In this document: positions 8,841-17,573 of the stretch, one piece after another | How positions within the stretch are numbered: the first letter of the stretch is position 1 | Layout of the letters: the number at the start of each line of letters is the position of its first letter | Origin: Alsobacter soli | GTDB taxonomy: Bacteria; Pseudomonadota; Alphaproteobacteria; Rhizobiales; Beijerinckiaceae | Assembly: GCA_945883115.1 (NCBI GenBank) | Contig: CAMCXA010000003.1 | Span: 26,266-90,265, forward strand | Direction of reading: 5' to 3' | DNA length: 64,000 bases | Position numbers and translations under genes: made by a program | The notes under the pieces: generated by a model | Databases searched by the model: none | Told to the model about the DNA's origin: nothing | What the model saw: only the letters and a program-made list of their open reading frames with translations

Positions 8841-9437
8841 TTAAGCAATAGGTGAATTGACCCAAATCACTCGAGCAATCACTTGCCCCGAGTTCCGATA
8901 CCGATGGGGTATATGCGACTCAAAGAAAAATGAATCTCCCACATTCAAAACGCGGGTTTCGCCGCGGACAGTCAATTCGATTTGCCCTTCAAGAACGAAG
9001 CCTATTTCCTCGCCATTATGTTTAAGCTCTCCACCATTTCCGGCGCCGGGTGCGATAACATGCACATTTGCGTTCAGAATTCGGCCACGCGAAAAGGGTA
9101 TCAAGCGTTCTAGTGTTAGTCCGCCATTCTCGCCATCTTGCAGATGCATCAACGGGCGGGACCCATTCGTGAAAATCATCAACCCGGCCTCTTCGGGTGT
9201 ATCAATTAGCTCCGCCACCGATATATCGAGCACCGAGGCAATTCGATGCAACATATGTAAGGAAGGAATGATGCTGCTCGTTTCAACTTTCGACAACATG
9301 CTTTCGCTGCACGGCACAAGGCGTGCAACATCCGAAAGTCGTAATTTCTTTATCCGCCGGATATGTCGGAGGCGAACGCCAATTTTCTCAAAATCCAACC
9401 AACCCGTTCCTTTTTGTTGAATTGCTTCTACTGTCAA
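8841..9437 (-). CDS. XRE-family regulator with cupin sensor domain
   Basis: Transcription factor of 198 residues. An XRE-type helix-turn-helix (about 20-75, with LSDVARLVPCSESMLSKVE) is followed by a small cupin barrel (about 120-195, with HNGEEIGFVLEGQIELTV and FESHIPHRYRN). This architecture is that of PuuR-like regulators, in which the cupin binds a small ligand. The start is a TTG at 9437; no in-frame ATG precedes the HTH. The gene is divergent from the peptide-type ABC operon, and TCAAG-N3/4-CTTGA elements lie in the shared region, so it likely controls that operon and itself. Whether it represses or activates is not visible. Confidence 0.85.
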   Translation of the reverse strand: MTVEAIQQKGTGWLDFEKIGVRLRHIRRIKKLRLSDVARLVPCSESMLSKVETSSIIPSLHMLHRIASVLDISVAELIDTPEEAGLMIFTNGSRPLMHLQDGENGGLTLERLIPFSRGRILNANVHVIAPGAGNGGELKHNGEEIGFVLEGQIELTVRGETRVLNVGDSFFFESHIPHRYRNSGQVIARVIWVNSPIA

Positions 9438-9455
9438 GCTCAGAACATGGCCTTT

Positions 9456-9624
9456 TCAAGGACACTTGATTGCCGTTCACGAAAAGATAAAAATTGATTT
9501 TCTGCGTAAAACGATATCAAGTTTTTGAAATATAAACATTTTTCTCCTAAAAATGAAACAGGGGCATTGATTGACAGCTTTTCGTTCCTCGAATATTCTT
9601 TCCTGTAAATCAAGTGACTTGATT
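9456..9624. promoter_or_regulatory. Three inverted-repeat operator candidates for the XRE-cupin regulator
   Basis: The region between regulator and ABC operon carries AATCAAGT-G-ACTTGATT at 9608-9624 (8-bp perfect arms), TCAAG-N4-CTTGA at 9456-9469, and TCAAG-N3-TTGA at 9517-9528. The shared half-site TCAAG/CTTGA suggests one protein binds all three. The first lies about 90 bases before the operon start, the second just upstream of the regulator start. Confidence 0.55.
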
Positions 9625-9714
9625 GGTCAAAATTAGAAAATAAACGCTGAAGTCATGGAAACTCACACCGACGATCTGTTCTAAAGAAATATGAAAACAA
9701 ACATGGGGGTACGG

Positions 9715-11313
9715 ATGTCAACAACAGAAAAAAATAGCACGGGTGCGATGGCAGTGAGCCGTCGACATTTTCTCTCAGGAACGGCCGCTGCTGCAATGAT
9801 TGCCGCGACGGCGGGTGTGATGGTTGACGGATTTTCGTCGGCTGCCTTCGCTGCACCGAAGCGTGGTGGTATTTTGAAGGCTGCATTTTCGGCCGATCCG
9901 GCAGGATTTGATCCCGTTCGTGGTCCAAGCGGCATGTCGCATGTGGTCATTGAACAGGTCTACTCCACACTCATGGCGCTTGATGCGGATGCAAAACCTT
10001 ATCCTGAGCTTGCTGAAAGCTTCCAGGTCAGTGATGACGGATTGCAGTATACGTTCAAGCTTCGCGCTGGTGTTACCTTCCACAACGGCGATGAGTTGAC
10101 TGCGGAAGACGTAAAATTTTCATTTGATCGTCTCCGCGCGAAAGACTCCGGCTATTCCTACACGGCGCAAGTTGAAACCATTGACACGGTCGATGTTGTT
10201 GACAAGCTTACCGTCCGTTTCAAGCTAACGAAGCGGACCGGCCCGTTCCTTGTATACATGGCGTTCCCGGGCAGCTCGATTGTTCCAAAAAAGCTGGTTG
10301 AGTCAGGCTATGATCTAAACGCAAAGCCAGTTGGTTCGGGCCCCTTTAAATTTGTGAGCTATGAGCCGCGCTCGGTGATCAAGTTTGATCGGAACGAGAA
10401 ATATTTCCAAGAAGGCAAGCCATATTTTGACGCGATGGAATATCGGATCATCCCTGATATTACAGCGCTGACCAATGCGGTGGCTTCGGGAGAAGTGAAC
10501 TTCTCGAATGAAATTCCGCCGAAAGACTGGGCGTCGATGAAGACAAACGCCGAGCTCAAGTCCCAGACCCTTGAGGGCTCGCGCTACTACTGGCTAATCC
10601 CGAACAATACGACGAAGCCACTCGATAATCCGAAGGTCCGTCAAGCCATTGGTTTGGCGATTGATCGCTCGGCACTTGTCGCTGGCGCGTTCTTCGGTCA
10701 GGCGACGGCCATCCGTGGTGGCGTTATTCCTGAATGGAACTGGGGCTATGCAGATATCAAGTTCTTCGGCGAAAAGGGCGAAGTTGCCAAGGCGAAGGCC
10801 TTGCTCGCAGAAGCCGGGTTTCCGAATGGCTTTGAAACCAGCATGACGATGGCGTCATCCTTCCCTCCGATGATGGGCATGGCGCCAATCATTCAGGCGA
10901 ACCTTGCCGCAATCGGTATCAAGGCAAAGATCAACAGCATGGAAATCCCGCGCTATTGGGATGAGATCTGGGGTCCAAGCAAGTTTGACATGACGGCCAT
11001 GTATTGGTTGAGCCCGCTTGCTGATCCAGACGATTTCGTCACAAATAACTACAAGCGCGGCATGGCCGTCAACGTTCAGAAAAGCGGGTCGGCGGAACTC
11101 GACGCCATTCTTGATGAGGCTAAGCAGGCTCCTTCGCAGGATGCCCGTAAGGCGATCTATAAGAAGATGCAGGAAATGTCGCTTGAGGAAATGGGCATTG
11201 TCCCACTGGTCAACGGTCATCTGTTGATTGCGCATTCCAATAAGCTTCAGGGCTATGTGCCAATGCGCACGGGCTTCCTGAAGACACTTAAGGATGCCTG
11301 GTTCGAGGGATAA
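9715..11313 (+). CDS. Family 5 (peptide/opine-type) ABC substrate-binding protein, Tat-exported
   Basis: Periplasmic binding protein of the DppA/OppA family, 532 residues from ATG 9715. That start follows GGGGG at a good distance; ATG 9691 in frame would add 8 residues. The N-terminus carries a twin-arginine signal (SRRHFLSG) and a long hydrophobic stretch ending near SSAAFA. Family landmarks include RGGILKAAFSADPAGFDP, the VTFHNGDELTAEDVKFS block and KPVGSGPF. Two permease and two ATPase genes follow, completing a five-component importer. Peptides, glutathione, opines or N-acyl amino acids are all transported by this family; the downstream deacylase favours an N-acylated or peptide-like substrate. 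Confidence 0.88.
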   Translation: MSTTEKNSTGAMAVSRRHFLSGTAAAAMIAATAGVMVDGFSSAAFAAPKRGGILKAAFSADPAGFDPVRGPSGMSHVVIEQVYSTLMALDADAKPYPELAESFQVSDDGLQYTFKLRAGVTFHNGDELTAEDVKFSFDRLRAKDSGYSYTAQVETIDTVDVVDKLTVRFKLTKRTGPFLVYMAFPGSSIVPKKLVESGYDLNAKPVGSGPFKFVSYEPRSVIKFDRNEKYFQEGKPYFDAMEYRIIPDITALTNAVASGEVNFSNEIPPKDWASMKTNAELKSQTLEGSRYYWLIPNNTTKPLDNPKVRQAIGLAIDRSALVAGAFFGQATAIRGGVIPEWNWGYADIKFFGEKGEVAKAKALLAEAGFPNGFETSMTMASSFPPMMGMAPIIQANLAAIGIKAKINSMEIPRYWDEIWGPSKFDMTAMYWLSPLADPDDFVTNNYKRGMAVNVQKSGSAELDAILDEAKQAPSQDARKAIYKKMQEMSLEEMGIVPLVNGHLLIAHSNKLQGYVPMRTGFLKTLKDAWFEG

Positions 11314-11341
11314 TATCTGTCTCGATTGACGAATATGGACA

Positions 11342-11374
11342 CTGCGCCCGTGCCGTATCATGGTTCGGGCGCAG
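11342..11374 (+). terminator. Intercistronic hairpin after the binding-protein gene
   Basis: CTGCGCCCG (11342-11350) pairs with its complement at 11366-11374. A short ATTTT follows, with no long T-run. It most likely stabilises or attenuates the mRNA between the binding-protein and permease genes rather than terminating fully. Confidence 0.5.
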
Positions 11375-11405
11375 CCATTTTGGCCAGACTTTGGATTGAG
11401 TTCTC

Positions 11406-12356
11406 ATGTTGAGGCTGATTTTTACAAGGCTAGCTTTGTTTGTTCCAACGCTGTTTGCCGCGTCGGTCATTCTTTTTATTGTGATCAATGTGGTCCCGGG
11501 ATCTGCTGCTCGCTCGGCGCTTGGTGTCGATGCGACGCCACAAGCGATCATGCGCTTTGAGGCCTTGAACGGGCTCGATCGCCCCCTTGCTGTTCAGTAT
11601 ACGGAGTGGTTAGGAAAAGCACTCCGTGGTGACTTGGGTACCTCGTTCCAAAACCGTGTCGCCGTTGCACCCGACATCTTGAAGCGCCTTCCCGTCACCC
11701 TTGAGCTTGCCGTCCTCGCCTTCTTGATTGCAAATCTGATTGCACTCCCACTCGGAGCAATTGCTGCATTCAGGCATCGAAAGGCGGCGGATGTTATCAT
11801 CAGCGCATTGGCGACGATCCTCGGCGCTATTCCAAATTTCTGGCTCGCGACATTGTTCGTATTGTTGTTCTCTCTGACATGGCCGATCCTGCCAGCAGGA
11901 GGATACACACCCTTCTTCGAAAACCCTACGCGCAACATTGTACAGATGATCTTGCCGTCATTGTCATTGGGGCTCGTCTCATCATCACTACTCCTGCGGA
12001 TCATGCGCACGACCATGTTGGAAGTTCTGAATTCTGCCTATATCCGCACAGCCCATGCCAAAGGCGCCCCCGAAAGCGTCGTCTTGAGGCGGCATGCACT
12101 CCGCAACGCACTGATCCCGTTTTTTACTGTCGGCGCCGTGGAATTTGGCTTTCTTTTTGGCGGCGTTGTTGTCATCGAGGATATTTTTCGGCTTCCCGGG
12201 ATTGGCTCGCTGGTTCTTGTTGGTATAATCAATCGGGACTACCCCGTTCTGCTTGGTGCATCGCTGGTGATTACGGTTGTCGTGCTCTCTGCCAACATGA
12301 TTGTCGACACGATCGCGATGATGCTTGATCCCCGTCACACCCGCGGGGGAGCATAA
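11406..12356 (+). CDS. Peptide-type ABC permease, DppB class
   Basis: Inner-membrane permease of 316 residues with about six membrane segments. The N-terminal segment and LNGLDRPLAVQYTEWLGKALRG region are typical of DppB/OppB. The EAA loop near residues 205-225 reads AYIRTAHAKGAPESVVLRRHALRNALIP. It pairs with the DppC-type permease that starts 4 bases after its stop. Both should form the pore for the substrate captured by the upstream binding protein. No unusual feature was seen. Confidence 0.88.
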   Translation: MLRLIFTRLALFVPTLFAASVILFIVINVVPGSAARSALGVDATPQAIMRFEALNGLDRPLAVQYTEWLGKALRGDLGTSFQNRVAVAPDILKRLPVTLELAVLAFLIANLIALPLGAIAAFRHRKAADVIISALATILGAIPNFWLATLFVLLFSLTWPILPAGGYTPFFENPTRNIVQMILPSLSLGLVSSSLLLRIMRTTMLEVLNSAYIRTAHAKGAPESVVLRRHALRNALIPFFTVGAVEFGFLFGGVVVIEDIFRLPGIGSLVLVGIINRDYPVLLGASLVITVVVLSANMIVDTIAMMLDPRHTRGGA

Positions 12357-12360
12357 TAAA

Positions 12361-13194
12361 ATGACGCTATTTTCGGGCTTCAGCTGGATACGGCACGGAT
12401 TATTGCTTCTCGGTGTGATCCTCGTGGGACTAGTTGTCTTTTGTGCGGTGGCCGCATCGATCATCGCGCCTTATTCACCCTTCGATCTTGATGTCACTTT
12501 GATGTTGCAAGCGCCGTCTGCCGAACACTGGCTTGGAACCGATGAGTTAGGCCGCGATGTTCTTTCACGAACGATTTATGCAGCGCAGATTTCGGTTGAA
12601 GTTGCGCTCGTCGCGGTTGGCGTGGGTGTTATCGGAGGCACTGTCATTGGCGTTCTGGCCGCCTATTTCGGTGGCTTTGTCGATATAATCCTGATGCGCT
12701 TGATGGAACTCCTCTTCTCATTTCCGGCCATTCTTCTGGCAATCGTGTTAATGGCGAGCCTCGGAACCAGCATTCTGAATGCAATGATTGCGATAGGCAT
12801 TATTTTTATTCCCGGATTCGCAAGACTTGCCCGTGCCACGACAATCGAGGCCATGCAGCAGCAATATATTGAAGCAGCGCGTGCCATAGGCATGAGCCAT
12901 CTCCGGATTCTCGTGCGTGAAATTCTGCCGAATGTCGTGACACCACTTCTTGTCGAGGCGGCAGTTGCGTTCGCCTATGCGGTTCTGCTCGAGTCAGCTT
13001 TGAGCTTTTTGGGGCTCGGTGCCCAGCCTCCCGATCCCTCTTGGGGCAATATGCTGAACACGGGGCGAGGGTTTATGGCCCAAGCGCCTTGGCTCAGTAT
13101 TGTTCCGGGAATGGCACTCTTTCTATGCGTACTTGGCTTTAATCTGCTTGGTGACGGTTTGCGCGATATGCTCGATCCGCATTTGAGGGACTGA
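12361..13194 (+). CDS. Peptide-type ABC permease, DppC class
   Basis: Second permease of the importer, 277 residues. ATG 12361 is chosen because GGGGGAG lies nine bases upstream; an in-frame TTG at 12325 would overlap the previous gene and adds non-membrane sequence. The segment APSAEHWLGTDELGRDVLSR is the conserved DppC/OppC periplasmic block, and the EAA loop reads YIEAARAIGMSHLRILVREILPN. The C-terminus PSWGNMLNTGR...PGMALFLCVLGFNLLGDGLRD is also standard. The ATPase gene follows after one base. Confidence 0.88.
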   Translation: MTLFSGFSWIRHGLLLLGVILVGLVVFCAVAASIIAPYSPFDLDVTLMLQAPSAEHWLGTDELGRDVLSRTIYAAQISVEVALVAVGVGVIGGTVIGVLAAYFGGFVDIILMRLMELLFSFPAILLAIVLMASLGTSILNAMIAIGIIFIPGFARLARATTIEAMQQQYIEAARAIGMSHLRILVREILPNVVTPLLVEAAVAFAYAVLLESALSFLGLGAQPPDPSWGNMLNTGRGFMAQAPWLSIVPGMALFLCVLGFNLLGDGLRDMLDPHLRD

Positions 13195-13195
13195 C

Positions 13196-14197
13196 ATGTC
13201 ACAGCCCAAACAACCGTTCGACGGTCTCACCCTTGACATCAAGCATCTCTCAATCGCCTTTCAAACGCGACAAGGTAGTGTCACGGTTGTCGATGATATT
13301 TCATTAAACATTGGCAAAGGTGAAATCGTCGGCGTGATTGGTGAGTCCGGCAGCGGGAAAACGATCGCATCATTGGCAGTGCTCGGTATGCTGCCGCGGG
13401 GCGCGCGCGTTCTGGAGGGCACCGTGCATTTGTCGGGCGACTCTTTGCTCGACCAGCCTGAAAGCTATCAGCGGGCTATTCGCGGTGACCGAGTAGCGCT
13501 TATTCCACAAGACGCTTTGCGCGCCCTCAATCCAACATTGCAAGTGGGACTGCAGGTTGGAGAACCACTTACCCTGCACCGGGGCATCTCCTGGACAACG
13601 GCGCGGAAAAAGGCGGTTGAATTGCTGCGATCTGTCGAGCTGCGTGACCCCGAGCAACGCGCGGATGAATATCCCCACCAATTCTCCGGTGGCATGCAAC
13701 AGCGCGCTATGATTGCGATGGGGCTCTCAACAGAGCCGGAATTGCTGATCGCGGATGAACCGACTACTGCGCTTGATGTAACGGTGCAAGCCCAAGTGCT
13801 CGATCTCTTGCGCAATATCCGGGATACGCACGGCACATCTATTCTGTTTATCACCCACGATCTCGGTGTCGTCGCCACGCTGTGTGATCGCGTTTATGTG
13901 ATGTATTCTGGCGCTATCGTCGAGGAGGGGCCGGTTGAGCAGATCTTTTCAAACCCGTCTCATCCCTATACGCGCGGACTTCTGGATGCGACGCCACGGG
14001 TGCATGGCACCTTGACAGGACTTAAGCCCATTCCCGGACAAATTCCTCTACCCGATGCCCGACCCGTGGGCTGTCGTTTCTCGGACCGTTGCGCATTCGC
14101 TGGGGCTGAATGTCGACAAACGCCGCCGGCGGTCACCGTACAAGAGGGCCATGTCGCCTATTGCGTGAAGGCCTTAGAGTTGGAGCTGGAGGCATGA
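13196..14197 (+). CDS. Peptide-type ABC ATPase, DppD class
   Basis: Cytoplasmic ATPase of 333 residues. Walker A GESGSGKT (about 47-54), Q-loop in ALIPQDALRALNP, signature QFSGGMQQRAMIAMGL, Walker B LLIADEPTTALDVT and the switch His in ITHDLGVVA are intact. The C-terminal oligopeptide-transporter extension has cysteines in CRFSDRCAFAGAEC, the place where DppD/OppD proteins bind an iron-sulfur or metal site. Its stop overlaps the ATG of the next ATPase gene (ATGA at 14194), so the two are likely made together and act as a heterodimer. Confidence 0.88.
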   Translation: MSQPKQPFDGLTLDIKHLSIAFQTRQGSVTVVDDISLNIGKGEIVGVIGESGSGKTIASLAVLGMLPRGARVLEGTVHLSGDSLLDQPESYQRAIRGDRVALIPQDALRALNPTLQVGLQVGEPLTLHRGISWTTARKKAVELLRSVELRDPEQRADEYPHQFSGGMQQRAMIAMGLSTEPELLIADEPTTALDVTVQAQVLDLLRNIRDTHGTSILFITHDLGVVATLCDRVYVMYSGAIVEEGPVEQIFSNPSHPYTRGLLDATPRVHGTLTGLKPIPGQIPLPDARPVGCRFSDRCAFAGAECRQTPPAVTVQEGHVAYCVKALELELEA

Positions 14198-15021
14198 GTA
14201 CCCCGCTTCTCGAAGTCCGCAGCGCATCCAAGCAGTTCTCGATCGGCTCCCACTGGTTTGGCGGTACACATTTTACGGCCGTTGATACAGTCTCATTAAG
14301 CCTGATGCCGGGTGAAACCCTTGGTATTGTGGGTGAATCGGGCTCCGGAAAATCGACACTGCTCCGCATGATCCTTCGGTTGGTGCGTCCTACCAACGGC
14401 AATATCATGTTTGAGGGAAAAGACATTTGGCAATCTTCAGGCAGTGAGCTTCTCGCTGTACGCCGCCGCATGCAGGCGGTTTTTCAAGACCCCGCATCTT
14501 CTTTTAATCCAAGACAGAGTATCGGCACCGTGCTTGCAGCACCTCTCGAAGTGCACAACATCGGAGACACCAAAAGCCGTATGGCAAAGGTTGCAGAAAC
14601 ACTGGAATTGGTTGGCTTGCCGCCGAGCTACATGACGCGACATCCACATCAATTATCGGGCGGTCAACGCCAGCGGGTTGCTATTGCACGTGCCATCATC
14701 CTGCGTCCGTCTTTGCTTCTCGCCGACGAACCCACATCAGCGCTTGATGTTTCCGTGCAGGCCCAAATTCTTGCCCTGTTGCAGACGATTAATCGTGAGC
14801 TCGGCCTTGCATGCGTTTTTGTGAGCCATAATCTTGGCGTTGTCCGCACCATCGCTGATCGGGTCGCCGTTATGCGCCGAGGCGAGATTGTGGAGACAGG
14901 TAAAACGCAGACGGTTTTCGAGTCGCCGCAACATCCCTATACACAAGCGCTGCTTGCAGCCATCCCTGATCCGTCACGTATCCGTTCCGGAAAATCTTTG
15001 TCTTCGTCAGACCAGCCCTGA
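14194..15021 (+). CDS. Peptide-type ABC ATPase, DppF class
   Basis: Partner ATPase, 275 residues from ATG 14194, which overlaps the preceding stop. Earlier in-frame starts lie inside the DppD-type gene and were not used. Walker A GESGSGKST, signature LSGGQRQRVAIARAI, Walker B LLLADEPTSALDVS and switch SHNLGVVRT are present. It is somewhat shorter than usual DppF (about 320 residues) and lacks most of the C-terminal cysteine-bearing extension, ending soon after HPYTQALLAAIP. The function as an importer ATPase should not be affected. Confidence 0.86.
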   Translation: MSTPLLEVRSASKQFSIGSHWFGGTHFTAVDTVSLSLMPGETLGIVGESGSGKSTLLRMILRLVRPTNGNIMFEGKDIWQSSGSELLAVRRRMQAVFQDPASSFNPRQSIGTVLAAPLEVHNIGDTKSRMAKVAETLELVGLPPSYMTRHPHQLSGGQRQRVAIARAIILRPSLLLADEPTSALDVSVQAQILALLQTINRELGLACVFVSHNLGVVRTIADRVAVMRRGEIVETGKTQTVFESPQHPYTQALLAAIPDPSRIRSGKSLSSSDQP

Positions 15022-15032
15022 GGAGTTCAGCA

Positions 15033-15773
15033 ATGCTTGAGGTCAATACGTTCTCGATATCTGCTCGTTGCAGTCGCACTGGAATGCTCGGCGTCGCTGT
15101 TTCAACGGCAGTCCCCGGCGTTGGCGGCATTTGCCCGTTCGTCAAACCCGGTGTCGGCGCAATCTCAACGCAGTCTTGGGTCAATCCCTATCTTGGTATT
15201 GACGGGCTGAAACTGCTTGAACAGGGTAAAACAGCCCAGCAGACACTCGATATACTGATTAAGGATGATCCGGGACGCGACGTTCGACAACTCGGCATTG
15301 TAGATGCCAACGGCACCAGTGCAGCCTGGACAGGTTCCCACTGCACGGAATGGAATGGCCACATCACGGGCACGGATTTCTCGGTACAAGGCAATATGCT
15401 TGTTGGTGCACGGACGATTGAGGCTATGGCGGAAACCTTCCAAGGCACTTCGTCGCTTACTCTACCCGAGCGCCTCATAGCCGTTCTTGAAGCGGGGCAA
15501 TCCGCCGGTGGAGACAAACGTGGTCGCCAATCCGCGGCCCTATTGGTCTATAAGGTAGAGGAGTTTCCTTATCTCAGTCTTCGCGTCGATGAGCACGCAC
15601 ATCCGGTCGCCGAATTACGACGTGTCTTTGAAATTGCGCGGCATCAATTGCTACCCTTCGTTGATGGTATGCCCTCGCGGCGCGATCCACTTGGTGGATT
15701 GCCGAAAGAAGTCACTGATATGCTGATGACACCTCCGCCCGATCGTCCAGGCGGCGGCGGGTCGGGGCTTTGA
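15033..15773 (+). CDS. DUF1028 family protein (Ntn-hydrolase-like)
   Basis: Protein of 246 residues from the DUF1028 family, whose fold is related to N-terminal nucleophile hydrolases but whose reaction is not established to my knowledge. Recognisable family features are the start TFSISARCSRTGMLGVAVST, the GGICPFVKPGVGAISTQ block, RQLGIVDANG, QGNMLVGA and AGGDKRGRQSAALLV. A strong GAGGAG site precedes the ATG. It sits between a peptide-type importer and an M20 deacylase. Such genes are often found beside importers of this type, which suggests a role in cleaving the imported compound. A hydrolytic function is inferred from the fold relation only. Confidence 0.8.
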   Translation: MLEVNTFSISARCSRTGMLGVAVSTAVPGVGGICPFVKPGVGAISTQSWVNPYLGIDGLKLLEQGKTAQQTLDILIKDDPGRDVRQLGIVDANGTSAAWTGSHCTEWNGHITGTDFSVQGNMLVGARTIEAMAETFQGTSSLTLPERLIAVLEAGQSAGGDKRGRQSAALLVYKVEEFPYLSLRVDEHAHPVAELRRVFEIARHQLLPFVDGMPSRRDPLGGLPKEVTDMLMTPPPDRPGGGGSGL

Positions 15774-15775
15774 TT

Positions 15776-16948
15776 ATGGTTGGTCAAAAAACGCCATCCA
15801 CCGAGAGTGTCTCTATATTGCGAGATCTTGTTGCATTTGACACAACAAGCCGCAATTCCAATATGCCGTTGATTGAGTATGTGCGCGACTATCTCCAACG
15901 CTATGGTGTCACTTCACACTTGGTCAATACAGCAGACGGAACGAAAGCTAATCTCTGGGCCAGCATAGGGCCTCATGATGTTCCTGGGGTCATTCTCTCG
16001 GGTCACACGGACGTTGTTCCTGTTGATGGACAGAACTGGACAACAGATCCGTTTACGCTGACCGAGAAGGATGGAAAACTCTTCGGTCGTGGAACATGCG
16101 ATATGAAGGGTTTTCTTGCGGTCGTGCTCGCAGCCGTTCCAAAGCTTGTTTCGTCAAACCTACGGATACCCGTTCGCATCGCGTTTTCGCATGATGAGGA
16201 AATCGGCTGCATCGGTGTCAAAAGCTTGGTCGAATGGCTGAAAAGCCAGCCAGTTCGGGATGAATTGTGCATTGTTGGCGAGCCAACCGACATGCGGCCG
16301 GTTCTTGGACATAAAGGAGGTCGCGCCTATCGCGTGTATATTGAAGGGCGCGAAGCTCATTCGAGTCTCGCACCGCATGCGGTGAACGCCATCGATGCGG
16401 CAGCAGAGCTCATCATTTTTCTAAAGCAAATTTCGCAGGAAATGCGGAATGGCCCCAGCGATCCGGATTATGACGTCCCACACGGCACGTTAAGCGTTGG
16501 CCTGATCAAGGGCGGCTCGGCAATCAATATTGTCCCGAAATCCTGTGAGTTTGTTTTTGAATATCGCCACCTTGTTGGATTTGATGCACAAGGATTGGCA
16601 GAGCGCGTGTTCCGTTTTGCGAATGAAACCATTTTGCCGCCCATGCAAGCCTTAGCACCCGAATCCTCGATCCGCTTTGAGGAAATTTATTCGTATCCCT
16701 CGCTTGCCATTGATCCCGGGCATGAAGCTGTCAGTAGGGTAAAAGCCATTGCTGCGCGTAATGATGATGGCAAAGTCGCTTACGGGACTGAGGGCGGCTA
16801 TTTCATGAATAATCTCGGCATTCCGACTGTCGTTTGTGGTCCAGGTTCAATCACGCAGGCACATACGCCCGATGAATTCGTTTTTTTAAATCAACTTGCC
16901 CTGTCGGAGGCATTTATCGATCGACTCATTAAAAGCATCACACCTTGA
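15776..16948 (+). CDS. ArgE-like M20 metallopeptidase (N-acyl amino acid deacylase)
   Basis: Cytoplasmic zinc hydrolase of 390 residues in the acetylornithine deacetylase branch of M20. Metal and catalytic motifs are visible: SGHTDVVPVDG, FGRGTCDMKGF, SHDEEIGCIG with the general-base Glu pair, and GEPT. The C-terminal metal His lies in ITQAHTPDEF. ATG 15776 is used; the TTG at 15770 overlaps the DUF1028 stop. As the last gene of the importer operon it probably removes an acyl group from the imported substrate. True ArgE is possible, but the genetic context points to catabolism rather than arginine synthesis. Confidence 0.82.
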   Translation: MVGQKTPSTESVSILRDLVAFDTTSRNSNMPLIEYVRDYLQRYGVTSHLVNTADGTKANLWASIGPHDVPGVILSGHTDVVPVDGQNWTTDPFTLTEKDGKLFGRGTCDMKGFLAVVLAAVPKLVSSNLRIPVRIAFSHDEEIGCIGVKSLVEWLKSQPVRDELCIVGEPTDMRPVLGHKGGRAYRVYIEGREAHSSLAPHAVNAIDAAAELIIFLKQISQEMRNGPSDPDYDVPHGTLSVGLIKGGSAINIVPKSCEFVFEYRHLVGFDAQGLAERVFRFANETILPPMQALAPESSIRFEEIYSYPSLAIDPGHEAVSRVKAIAARNDDGKVAYGTEGGYFMNNLGIPTVVCGPGSITQAHTPDEFVFLNQLALSEAFIDRLIKSITP

Positions 16949-17045
16949 ACGGACGAAACCGCTAGAAAGTTAAGTCCAAACTTTCAAATCTCAATGTTTC
17001 TTTCAAGTGGCAAGCGCGAAGGGTGTTAGACCATAAAGCCGAGGT

Positions 17046-17067
17046 GGTGCTTATGATCATAAGCACC
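17046..17067. repeat. Perfect 22-base palindrome
   Basis: GGTGCTTATGA (17046-17056) is directly followed by its exact complement (17057-17067), with no loop. It lies between the deacylase gene and tRNA-Arg. It could be a protein-binding dyad or form a hairpin downstream of either transcript. A T-rich stretch follows only after about eight bases, so it is not a convincing terminator. The rest of 16949-17179 holds nothing I recognise. Confidence 0.5.
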
Positions 17068-17179
17068 CAAAAGCATAATTTTTAGTGATACGCGCTCTGA
17101 ACCTATACTACCCCCGCCTAGCGGCAAATCCGTAACCATCACATGCCTACACTAAGATGTTAGTGGCTTTGTAAGCAAA

Positions 17180-17256
17180 TGGCGCGCCCGGAACGATTCG
17201 AACGTCCGACCCTCAGATTCGTAGTCTGATGCTCTATCCAGCTGAGCTACGGGCGC
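17180..17256 (-). tRNA. tRNA-Arg (anticodon ACG)
   Basis: The minus strand folds as a full 77-nt tRNA. The acceptor stem GCGCCCG pairs with CGGGCGC, the D arm is GCTC-GAGC, the anticodon stem TCAGA-TCTGA encloses loop CTACGAA, and the T loop is TTCGAAT. CCA is encoded at the 3' end (17180-17182). Anticodon ACG, with A34 expected to be inosine, reads CGN arginine codons. No integrase or duplicated tRNA end is nearby. Confidence 0.97.
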
Positions 17257-17412
17257 ATCCGCGACGACCTCAAGTCGATCATGCTTGAAGGTTCAAATAG
17301 CCCTTCGGTCGCCGTCCTGCAACCCATTCTTTTCGTGTTTTGTCATATGGTGCAATTTTTTTATTCAATCATGGGTCGACTTATTTCTTGGAAAGCTTTT
17401 TCATTGTGTGAA

Positions 17413-17441
17413 TTGACTTTCGCGTCCCCATCCGTCATTAA
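17413..17441 (+). promoter_or_regulatory. Candidate promoter of rpmH-rnpA
   Basis: TTGACT (17413-17418) and CATTAA (17436-17441) are separated by 17 bases, about 130 bases before the rpmH start. The -35 element is good and the -10 element weak. Confidence 0.4.
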
Positions 17442-17573
17442 CCGAGCCAACGTAGGACAATCAGGAATGGGTGATGGTCAACAGGGCATCGGCTAGGGCC
17501 GGGTGTCCGGATTGAAACCTGTTTTCGTCAAGGCACTTCGGGTGCGTGACGTGTTTAGACTGGAGAAGCGATC

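Noticed and set aside
17180..17256. tRNA-Arg as attachment site of an integrated element
   Set aside because: No integrase gene and no duplicated tRNA 3' end are found nearby.
17281..17496. Possible 71-codon gene between tRNA-Arg and rpmH
   Set aside because: It overlaps the likely rpmH promoter, has no ribosome-binding site and no family resemblance.
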